NCBI GenBank assembly: GCA_003220855.1
Contig: QHTP01000339.1
Coordinates: 1-5,002 of the forward strand
DNA: 5,002 nt
Origin: Gemmatimonadota bacterium
GTDB lineage: Bacteria; Gemmatimonadota; Gemmatimonadetes; Gemmatimonadales; GWC2-71-9
Reading direction: 5' to 3'
The notes beneath the pieces are model-generated. The model did no database searches. It worked only from the letters and a program-made list of their open reading frames with translations, and had not been told where the DNA came from. The position numbers and the translations under genes were made by a program. This document shows positions 1 through 4,397 of this stretch, piece after piece; position 1 is the stretch's first letter, and each line of letters starts with the position of its first letter.

Positions 1-532
1 CTACTTCGCGTTGGCCTCTGCATCACCTACGCAGCGGAGTGGCCTGTATCGAATCAAGCCGGACGGCACGAGTCTCGAGCACATAGGCGACGACACCGCT
101 CACTTCGGCACCGATTACTTCGCAGCCCCGTCGCACGACGGGTTGAGCGTGGCGTATTCCAGTACGCGGACGCCGTGCTTTGTCGATCCGTGTATCCGGG
201 TGCTCGATCTCGCCACCAATCTGGATCGCGTGTACGGGACGCAGGATTATTTGGTCCGCGGCGCCATGGCTGCCTGGTCACCGGTCGAAGATCTCATCGC
301 CTACAGCAGTGGCTCGGCGGTAAGACTGATTCGCTCCGATGGTACGCCGCGTGGAGTCGTGGCGCAGGATGCCGGGCAGGTAAAATGGATGGAGTGGAGT
401 CCGGATGGCCACTGGCTCATTGTCGCCGCCGATTTCGGGGTCGTGCTGTTCGGCGTACAGAACGGCCTCAGGCTCCCACTCGCCCAATTCTTGAGCTACA
501 GCGCGACCATCTGGCGTCCCACGCAGCCCTAA
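1..532 (+). CDS. C-terminal part of a WD40/PD40 (TolB-like) beta-propeller protein, 5' end outside the window
   Basis: The frame is open from the left edge to a TAA at 530-532, so about 176 codons of a longer gene are visible; the TTG at 11 is only an internal codon and there is no reason to start there. The protein shows repeated propeller-blade signatures: 'GLYRIKPDGTS' followed by 'PSHDGLSVAYSS', then 'AAWSPVEDLIAYSS' with 'VRLIRSDGT', then 'MEWSPDGHWLIVAAD', and a closing 'ATIWRP'. Alternation of W-S-P-(D)-G-x-x-(L/I) strands with 'R-x-D-G-T' turns is typical of PD40/TolB-type repeats, which form periplasmic or extracellular beta-propellers. No catalytic residues can be named, and any signal peptide would lie upstream of the window. 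The next gene on this strand is tRNA-Arg. The substrate or partner is unknown. Coding is near certain, the propeller fold likely, the role undetermined. Confidence 0.8.
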   Translation, partial: YFALASASPTQRSGLYRIKPDGTSLEHIGDDTAHFGTDYFAAPSHDGLSVAYSSTRTPCFVDPCIRVLDLATNLDRVYGTQDYLVRGAMAAWSPVEDLIAYSSGSAVRLIRSDGTPRGVVAQDAGQVKWMEWSPDGHWLIVAADFGVVLFGVQNGLRLPLAQFLSYSATIWRPTQP

Positions 533-544
533 AAAAGCCCACGG

Positions 545-627
545 CGGGACGCCTGGTTTCCCTATTGGCTGCTAGTCGTTACAATCTTTGGGTGTCGAGG
601 TCGGTGGTTCAAATCCACTCGCCCGGA
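545..627 (+). pseudogene. tRNA-like remnant resembling the 3' half of tRNA-Pro(UGG)
   Basis: Positions 603-619 form a proper T-arm: stem GGTGG (603-607) with CCACT (615-619, one G-T pair) around the canonical loop TTCAAAT (608-614). It is preceded by AGGTC (598-602), the same variable-loop sequence as in the tRNA-Arg downstream, and followed by an acceptor-like CGCCCGG (620-626) and A627. CTTTGGG at 586-592 matches a Pro(UGG) anticodon loop in order and approximate spacing. Upstream, CGGGACG (545-551) and CCTGGT (552-557) look like pieces of a Pro-type acceptor strand and D-loop. No anticodon stem forms, and no 5' strand pairs with CGCCCGG, so this is not an intact tRNA. It could be a decayed tRNA of a former tandem pair or a 3' tRNA fragment left by integration. 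The T-arm is seen directly; the Pro identity and the 545-557 part are inference. Confidence 0.5.
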
Positions 628-634
628 CTGTCAA

Positions 635-700
635 TTGCGGATTGCGGATTGGGTGCGCTGGTGACGTTCAATTCGCAATCCGAAATCCGCAATCCGAAAT
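635..700. repeat. Inverted pair of heptanucleotide tandem arrays
   Basis: The left arm has two perfect copies of TTGCGGA (635-641 and 642-648) followed by TT. The right arm, after a 20-bp centre, has four 7-bp units: ATTCGCA (671-677), ATCCGAA (678-684), ATCCGCA (685-691) and ATCCGAA (692-698). The right-arm consensus ATCCGMA is the reverse complement of the left unit in shifted phase, so the arms can pair imperfectly into a long hairpin. The array ends 6 bp before tRNA-Arg. Short heptameric tandem repeats that occur in many intergenic copies are known in several bacterial genomes, notably cyanobacteria; whether this one is dispersed cannot be seen here. Confidence 0.75.
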
Positions 701-706
701 CGTTAC

Positions 707-780
707 GCGCCAGTAGCTCAGCTGGATAGAGCGTCGGCCTCCGGAGCCGAAGGTCGTGGGTTCGAATCCCGCCTGGCGCA
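707..780 (+). tRNA. tRNA-Arg, anticodon CCG (reads CGG)
   Basis: A complete 74-nt cloverleaf. The acceptor stem GCGCCAG (707-713) pairs perfectly with CTGGCGC (773-779), with A780 as discriminator. The D-arm GCTC (716-719) pairs with GAGC (729-732) across a loop containing GG. The anticodon stem TCGGC (734-738) pairs with GCCGA (746-750); its loop C-T-CCG-G-A places CCG at 741-743, which specifies arginine. The variable loop is AGGTC (751-755). The T-stem GTGGG (756-760) pairs with CCCGC (768-772) around TTCGAAT. A20, typical of arginine tRNAs, is plausible in the D-loop. The 3' CCA is not encoded, since TGC follows the discriminator, so it must be added after transcription. I could not identify a convincing promoter, because the sequence just upstream is the heptamer array. 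Confidence 0.97.
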
Positions 781-802
781 TGCGAGAAATCGAAGCCCCC
801 CG

Positions 803-817
803 CGCACCCTCGGTGCG
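803..817. terminator. Small GC-rich hairpin between tRNA-Arg and the end of queE; possible weak terminator
   Basis: CGCACC (803-808) pairs perfectly with GGTGCG (812-817) around the 3-nt loop CTC. It lies 23 bp after tRNA-Arg on the plus strand and 21 bp after the queE stop on the minus strand, in the convergent gap where a shared terminator would be expected. Neither strand has a T-run after the stem, so it is not a canonical intrinsic terminator. Confidence 0.3.
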
Positions 818-838
818 GCGGTCCATCACGTCACCGAT

Positions 839-1498
839 TCACGGGATCCCCACCAGCTTGTGCGTCTGGAGGCTGAGGCGCCACCGGGGATGCGCGAGGC
901 AGTAGCGGACCGCGAGCTCCGTGTTCCGCGCACGTTCGGGCCCGTCCATGGGTTGCAGGAACCAATGGCGAAAATCGAGGCCATCTGCTTCCAGGCTCTC
1001 AGGGGAGATGCCCTCCTGGGGGTAGACCAGCTTCAGCTCGTCGCCGGAACGGAGCACGAGCTCGACTCCGGCCTTGGGGCTGACGCACACCCAGTCGATG
1101 CCGCGTGGCGGCAGCAGCGTGCCGTTCGTCTCGATCGCGATCTCGAACCCGGTCGCATGCAGTGCGGCGGTGAGCGGCTCGTCGAGCTGCAGCAGGGGCT
1201 CGCCGCCCGTGCACACAACGAAACGGCGGCCGCCCCCTGGAGCCGCCCCCCTGGCCGGCCAGGCCGCCACCACGGCCCGCGCGAGGGCGTCGCTCGAGTC
1301 GAACCGCCCCCCACCGGGGCCGTGCGTGCCGACGAAGTCCGTGTCGCAGAACCCGCACCGCGCCGTCGCGCGATCGTCCTCGCGTCCGGACCACAGATTG
1401 CAGCCCGAGAATCGCAACAGCACCGCGGGCCGCCCGGCGTTGGCCCCCTCGCCTTGGAGCGTGTAGTAGATCTCCTTCACAGCGTAGGCGTAGCTCAC
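839..1498 (-). CDS. queE: 7-carboxy-7-deazaguanine synthase (radical SAM)
   Basis: QueE contracts 6-carboxy-tetrahydropterin to 7-carboxy-7-deazaguanine, the step that builds the deazapurine ring of queuosine precursors. The 219-residue product opens with 'VKEIYYTLQGEG', the standard QueE N-terminus. The cluster cysteines are C33, C48 and C51, a C-x14-C-x2-C spacing known for the proteobacterial-type QueE (as in Burkholderia multivorans) rather than the usual radical SAM CxxxCxxC. 'CTGGEPLLQLD' (about 96-106) is the SAM-binding GGEP region; 'IETNGT' (122-127), 'VSPKAG' (139-144) and the closing 'LQTHKLVGIP' are also family-typical. I chose the GTG at 1498 because it begins exactly at the conserved N-terminus and overlaps the queC stop as GTGA; a longer frame from 1579 adds 27 unrelated residues. 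Expression is probably coupled to queC. Confidence is very high. Confidence 0.96.
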   Translation of the reverse strand: MSYAYAVKEIYYTLQGEGANAGRPAVLLRFSGCNLWSGREDDRATARCGFCDTDFVGTHGPGGGRFDSSDALARAVVAAWPARGAAPGGGRRFVVCTGGEPLLQLDEPLTAALHATGFEIAIETNGTLLPPRGIDWVCVSPKAGVELVLRSGDELKLVYPQEGISPESLEADGLDFRHWFLQPMDGPERARNTELAVRYCLAHPRWRLSLQTHKLVGIP

Positions 1499-2211
1499 TG
1501 CGAGACCCGCTCTCCGGCCCGGTATCGAATCGGATCGGGGGCGCCCGCCTCGGCGAAGCCCTTCAGGCGCAACAGGCACGCGTCGCAGCGCCCGCAGGCG
1601 TCGCCGCCCGGCGCGGGGTCATAACAGGTCGAGGTGAGGGCGTAGTCGAGGCCCAGGGAGAGGCCCGTGAGAATGATCTCCCGCTTGGAGAGGGCGATCA
1701 ACGGTGTATGGATTCGCACGCGCTGTCGGCCCTCGACGCCCGCCCGAGTGGCCAGGTCGGCCATGGTCTGGAACGCCGCGATGTACTCCGGCCGGCAGTC
1801 GGGGTACCCGCTGTAGTCCAGGGCCGTCACGCCGATGAAGATGTCGGCCGCGCCGACCACCTCGGCCCATGCCAACGCAAAGGACAGAAAGATGGTATTG
1901 CGCGCGGGCACATAGGTGACCGGGATCCCGCACGCGAGCTCGGCCGGGGTCCGATCTTTGGGGACCGCGATCGCGTCCGTGAGCGCGGACCCGCCGAAGC
2001 GTCGCAGGTCGAACTCGACGATCTCGTGCCGTGTCACGTGGAGGGCGCGGGCCACCCGGCGCGCGGCCGCGATCTCGATCTCGTGACGCTGGCCGTAGCG
2101 GAACGTGAGCGCGTAGACGTCAAACCCCTGCCGCTGGGCGAGGGCCAGAGCCGTGGTCGAGTCGATCCCGCCGCTCAAGAGTGCGATGGCTTTCGGCTTG
2201 GGATTGGTCAT
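1495..2211 (-). CDS. queC: 7-cyano-7-deazaguanine (preQ0) synthase
   Basis: QueC uses ATP and ammonia to turn 7-carboxy-7-deazaguanine into the nitrile preQ0. The 238-residue product has the PP-loop ATP-binding motif 'SGGIDS' at residues 13-18, close to the N-terminus as usual. 'FRYGQRH' and 'VPARNTIFLSFALAWAE' follow, and 'GVTALDYSGYPDCRPEYI' is a strong QueC signature. Four zinc-site cysteines lie near the C-terminus at C196, C206, C209 and C212, in the pattern 'CGRCDAC'. The ATG at 2211 is preferred: it gives the family's usual length and has GGAAAG just upstream, though close to the start. A TTG at 2271 would add 20 residues with no QueC character. The stop overlaps the queE GTG by 4 nt, so the two are one transcription unit. 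queF starts 59 bp away on the opposite strand. Confidence 0.97.
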   Translation of the reverse strand: MTNPKPKAIALLSGGIDSTTALALAQRQGFDVYALTFRYGQRHEIEIAAARRVARALHVTRHEIVEFDLRRFGGSALTDAIAVPKDRTPAELACGIPVTYVPARNTIFLSFALAWAEVVGAADIFIGVTALDYSGYPDCRPEYIAAFQTMADLATRAGVEGRQRVRIHTPLIALSKREIILTGLSLGLDYALTSTCYDPAPGGDACGRCDACLLRLKGFAEAGAPDPIRYRAGERVSQ

Positions 2212-2222
2212 CTTTCCGAAAG
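2212..2222. promoter_or_regulatory. Short perfect palindrome in the queC leader, next to the start codon
   Basis: CTTTC-C-GAAAG reads the same on both strands except for the central base. It sits directly before the queC ATG, includes the queC ribosome-binding GGAAAG, and lies within the 59-bp interval between queC and queF. The one-base centre is too short for an RNA hairpin, so if functional it would be a DNA operator half or protein site. Chance occurrence is quite possible. Confidence 0.2.
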
Positions 2223-2255
2223 TTACGCGCCCGAGCACATCGGTACAGTGACGAG

Positions 2256-2263
2256 GGAGGGAG
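2256..2263 (+). promoter_or_regulatory. Ribosome binding site of queF
   Basis: GGAGGGAG, with its last GGAG at 2260-2263, lies 7 nt before the ATG at 2271. This strong Shine-Dalgarno match fixes the queF start over the longer upstream frame that opens at 2181 and runs back through the start of queC. Confidence 0.8.
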
Positions 2264-2270
2264 TCGTCCA

Positions 2271-2678
2271 ATGACCTCGCAACCGCCCAAGCTGCCCCGC
2301 ACGGGACCGCTCCCCCGGCCGTCGAGCCCGACGGAGGCCCGGGAATACCTCAAGACCGAAGCCTTTCCCGCCCCGGATGTGCGAAGCGTGACCCTGACGG
2401 CCACGGAATTCACGTCCATCTGCCCTCGCACCGGCCAGCCGGACTTCGGCAGCGTGACCATCGAGTACACGCCCGGGGAACGCTGTCTCGAGTCGAAGGC
2501 CCTCAAGTACTATCTCTGGTCGTATCGCGATGAAGGAGCATTTTGCGAGAGCCTCGCGGCCCGGATCGCGGACGACATCGTGTACGCGATCCGCCCCAGG
2601 ACGCTGCGAGTGCAGGTCAATCAGAACGTGCGGGGCGGCATAGCGTTGGTCGCCCTCGCGGTGCGGGAAGCGACGTGA
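2271..2678 (+). CDS. queF: NADPH-dependent 7-cyano-7-deazaguanine reductase (preQ0 reductase)
   Basis: QueF reduces the nitrile of preQ0 to the aminomethyl group of preQ1 with two NADPH, a cytoplasmic tunnelling-fold enzyme. At 135 residues this is the short, unimodular YkvM-type QueF, not the fused E. coli type. 'FTSICPRTGQPDF' (47-59) contains the catalytic Cys51, which forms a thioimide with substrate, and Asp58; 'ESKALKYYLWSYRDEGAFCE' (74-93) is the QueF substrate/cofactor motif with Glu93. The spacing Cys-7-Asp-35-Glu equals Cys55/Asp62/Glu97 of the Bacillus subtilis enzyme. The ATG at 2271 has a strong ribosome binding site. The gene is divergent from queC-queE, which make its substrate, and its stop lies 7 bp from the stop of the convergent oxidase operon. 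The roughly 20-residue Pro-rich N-terminus is variable. Confidence is very high. Confidence 0.97.
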   Translation: MTSQPPKLPRTGPLPRPSSPTEAREYLKTEAFPAPDVRSVTLTATEFTSICPRTGQPDFGSVTIEYTPGERCLESKALKYYLWSYRDEGAFCESLAARIADDIVYAIRPRTLRVQVNQNVRGGIALVALAVREAT

Positions 2679-2685
2679 CGCCGCG

Positions 2686-2802
2686 CTAGTCTCCCACGCC
2701 GCGTTTGCTCCTGCGATACGCCATCACGGCGATGCCGGTCACGAGGAGAAACGCCGCCACCATGAGGATGAGCATCCCGCTCAGCATCGCTCCCATACTC
2801 AC
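2686..2802 (-). CDS. Small single-helix membrane protein at the end of the cytochrome oxidase operon
   Basis: This 38-codon frame begins with GTG at 2802 (a second in-frame ATG is at 2796) and ends with TAG. The product has one hydrophobic segment, about residues 6-29 ('MLILMVAAFLLVTG' and onward), followed by the basic stretch 'YRRSKR', which by the positive-inside rule puts the C-terminus in the cytoplasm. GAGGG at 2810-2814 lies 7 nt before the GTG, and the gene starts 17 nt after the ctaF stop, so it looks like a genuinely translated last gene of the operon. Small one-helix subunits or assembly factors are common in haem-copper oxidase clusters (CcoS, CcoQ and CydX are examples of the size class), but I do not recognise a named family, so the function is inferred only from position and topology. 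It is also short enough to be missed by gene callers. Confidence 0.65.
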   Translation of the reverse strand: MSMGAMLSGMLILMVAAFLLVTGIAVMAYRRSKRGVGD

Positions 2803-2819
2803 TCGCGCACCCTCGACTC

Positions 2820-3134
2820 CTATGGCCCGTGCAGCCGCTGCCGCATGAGTCGCAGCGCGTCCGGCCAAAAGTGGTCCATCATGACGAGGGCGAACAGCAG
2901 GTAGGGGATCAGGCTCCAGAACAGCGTGCGACGCTCGTACCGTAAATGCATGAAGTACATCACCCCCAGCGCGGCCTCGATGAGCGCGAGTCCGAGCAGA
3001 CAGGCGAGCAGCGCCCCAGCCGGCAGGTGCTCGTACGTCAGGAGCACCTCCAGTCCCACAATAAGGATCAAGCCGATCCACACGACGGCGTACAACTTCA
3101 TGGTCGGGCCAGGGCGCGGAGCGATGGCGGTCAC
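2820..3134 (-). CDS. ctaF: Cytochrome c oxidase subunit IV (CtaF / prokaryotic COX4 type)
   Basis: A small membrane subunit of the aa3-type haem-copper oxidase; it carries no cofactor and supports assembly or stability of the complex. The 104-residue product has three predicted helices: about residues 14-36 ('YAVVWIGLILIVGLEVLL'), 43-67 and 71-92. 'GVMYFMHLRYERR', at the end of the second helix, is the family's recognisable motif ('FMHL' followed by basic residues). The GTG at 3134 is preferred because TGAGGGG, which overlaps the stop of the preceding ctaE, sits just before it; the ATG at 3101 (residue 12) has no ribosome binding site. The gap to ctaE is 6 nt, indicating translational coupling. 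Fold and position make the assignment strong. Confidence 0.9.
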   Translation of the reverse strand: MTAIAPRPGPTMKLYAVVWIGLILIVGLEVLLTYEHLPAGALLACLLGLALIEAALGVMYFMHLRYERRTLFWSLIPYLLFALVMMDHFWPDALRLMRQRLHGP

Positions 3135-3140
3135 GGCCCC

Positions 3141-3770
3141 TCAGCGGACGTTCATGAGGTACACCAGCGGAAAGACGAACATCCACACCAGATCGACGAA
3201 ATGCCAGTACAGAGCGGTCGCCTCGACGTGGCCGGCGCCGAACCGCCCCCGTCGGAATCCCAGCGCGATCACGCCGATCACGATGACGCCGCACACCACG
3301 TGCAGCAGGTGCAGGCCGGTGATCCCGAAGAACGTGGCGCCGAACAGCGGCGACCCGCCCATCGGGTTGCGGAACAGCCGCCACCCTTCGGCGATCATGG
3401 CGAACCATTCCCGGAGATGCAACGCCGCGAACGCGAGCCCCAGCAGCATGGTCACACCGAGCCACCGGACGCCGGCGGCGGTCCGACCCGATTGAGCCGC
3501 GGCCAGCCCCGCCACCATGGTCAAGCTGCTCGTGAGGAGTACCACGGTCATGACCATACCGTTCACGATGGTGGGCGTAAACGCGAACGGCTTGCTCCAA
3601 TCCGGATTGGCGAGACGGAGATACCCGTAGGCGAACAGGATGGCCCCGAACGTCGCGGCGTCGGCGATGATGAACAGCCACATCGCAAGCTTGCGGGAGG
3701 GAATGCCGTAGGGCGAGCCCTCCGTCAGGGCTCCGGGCGGTGCCCGCAGCGTCGTCGCAGCCTCGCTCAC
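3141..3770 (-). CDS. ctaE: Cytochrome c oxidase subunit III
   Basis: Subunit III of the terminal oxidase, an integral membrane protein that stabilises subunit I and its proton uptake. The 209-residue product has five predicted helices, the short bacterial form lacking the first two helices of mitochondrial COX3. Signatures are 'MWLFIIADAATFG' in helix 1, 'ALHLREW' after helix 3, 'FFGITGLHLLHVVCGV' in helix 4 and 'EATALYWHFVDLVWMFVFPLVYL' in helix 5. At the helix 1 position where COX3 usually has Glu (S-E-V), this protein has Asp. The GTG at 3770 has GGAGG (3778-3782) at a 7-nt spacing and starts 20 nt after the preceding stop; a much longer open frame upstream only overlaps the neighbouring gene. 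It lies between a second subunit III-like gene and ctaF. I regard this as the canonical copy of the pair. Confidence 0.94.
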   Translation of the reverse strand: MSEAATTLRAPPGALTEGSPYGIPSRKLAMWLFIIADAATFGAILFAYGYLRLANPDWSKPFAFTPTIVNGMVMTVVLLTSSLTMVAGLAAAQSGRTAAGVRWLGVTMLLGLAFAALHLREWFAMIAEGWRLFRNPMGGSPLFGATFFGITGLHLLHVVCGVIVIGVIALGFRRGRFGAGHVEATALYWHFVDLVWMFVFPLVYLMNVR

Positions 3771-3777
3771 CTTGCGT

Positions 3778-3782
3778 CCTCC
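3778..3782 (-). promoter_or_regulatory. Ribosome binding site fixing the GTG start of ctaE
   Basis: GGAGG on the minus strand, inside a G-rich stretch, lies 7 nt before the GTG at 3770. It decides the start within a frame that stays open far upstream into the preceding gene. Confidence 0.8.
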
Positions 3783-3790
3783 CCCGGGCC

Positions 3791-4387
3791 CTAGACCCGA
3801 AACGCCAGCAGCACGAGCAGGTACAGCCAGAGCACGTCCATGAAGTGCCAGTACAGCGCCGCCGCGCCGAGCGCGGCAACGGGCGCCGGACCGCGACCTG
3901 CCGTCCCGAAGCGCCGCAGCACGTAGGCCAAGCCGCCGAGGCCACCCAGTAGGTGCAGCCCATGCAGCGCCGTGAAGACGTAGAAGAAGGCGCTGCTGGC
4001 ACTGGTCGCGAGGAACAACCCCTGGGCCGCGAGCTGGCGCCACGCCACCACTTGGCCGGCGACGAACAGGAAACCCAAGCCGAAGGTGATTCGGACCAGG
4101 CCGGCCGCGCGGCGCCGCCGCCCGGCCTCGAGCACGGCGCTCGAGGCGAGCAGGACGACGGTGTTGACGTAGAGCAGCGGCGGCAGCCGGAAGTGCCGCC
4201 AATCGGGGGCGGCGCTCCCCCGCACCACCATGGCGCTGGTGAGCGCCGCGAACGTCATGGAGATCGTCGCGATCGCGATCCACACACCCGTCTCGGCCGG
4301 CCTGAGCGGCACCTCCGCGACGAGGGGTGGCGCCGCGGCGCCCGGTGGTGGCGGCGGCAGCGGTGGCGGCGAGGCGACGGTCGTCAC
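3791..4387 (-). CDS. Cytochrome c oxidase subunit III-like protein with poly-proline N-terminus
   Basis: A second member of the subunit III family directly upstream of the canonical ctaE. The 198-residue product has five predicted helices: 'VWIAIATISMTFAALTSAMVV', 'LYVNTVVLLASSAVLEAG', 'ITFGLGFLFVAGQVVAWRQL', 'SAFFYVFTALHGLHLLGGLGG' and 'AAALYWHFMDVLWLYLLVLL'. The last two carry the family signatures HGLH and YWHFMDVLW. Helix 1 lacks the acidic residue seen at the COX3 Glu position. The N-terminus contains nine residues with eight prolines (7-15). The GTG at 4387 is the first start after the ctaD stop (10-nt gap), but its ribosome binding site is weak, so a start further in is possible. Tandem subunit III paralogues occur in oxidase clusters of several phyla; whether both join one complex is unknown. 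The family assignment is strong, the specific role is not. Confidence 0.88.
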   Translation of the reverse strand: MTTVASPPPLPPPPPGAAAPPLVAEVPLRPAETGVWIAIATISMTFAALTSAMVVRGSAAPDWRHFRLPPLLYVNTVVLLASSAVLEAGRRRRAAGLVRITFGLGFLFVAGQVVAWRQLAAQGLFLATSASSAFFYVFTALHGLHLLGGLGGLAYVLRRFGTAGRGPAPVAALGAAALYWHFMDVLWLYLLVLLAFRV

Positions 4388-4397
4388 GGCACGCCCG

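Noticed and set aside
543..553. GGCG-GGA-CGCC hairpin just after the propeller gene as an intrinsic terminator.
   Set aside because: The stem is only 4 bp and no T-tract follows directly; the A-run lies before it. The segment may instead be part of the tRNA remnant.
635..700. Heptamer array considered as a CRISPR-like repeat.
   Set aside because: Units are 7 bp, directly adjacent with no spacers, and the two sides are inverted; no cas gene is nearby.
860..1624. Long plus-strand open frame antisense to queE.
   Set aside because: It covers an unmistakable queE on the other strand and has no protein-family features; an effect of high GC.
2212..2270. Possible preQ1 riboswitch upstream of queC or queF.
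   Set aside because: The interval is only 59 bp, and I cannot find the C-rich/A-rich tail pairing of a preQ1-I pseudoknot on either strand. A covariance-model search would settle it.
2212..2271. Extended TTG start for queC at 2271.
   Set aside because: It would add 20 residues with no similarity to QueC, while the ATG at 2211 places the PP-loop at the normal distance from the N-terminus.
2946..3794. Long plus-strand open frame opposite ctaE/ctaF (and a similar one at 3953-4435).
   Set aside because: Composition is extreme in His, Arg, Gln and Pro, as expected for the antisense of GC-rich membrane-protein genes; no domain and no ribosome binding site.
2686..4002. A 438-codon open frame on the minus strand across ctaE and ctaF.
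   Set aside because: It is Arg-rich, has no recognisable domain, and overlaps two clear membrane-protein genes in another frame. Only its last 36-38 codons, which lie outside other genes and have their own ribosome binding site, look real.
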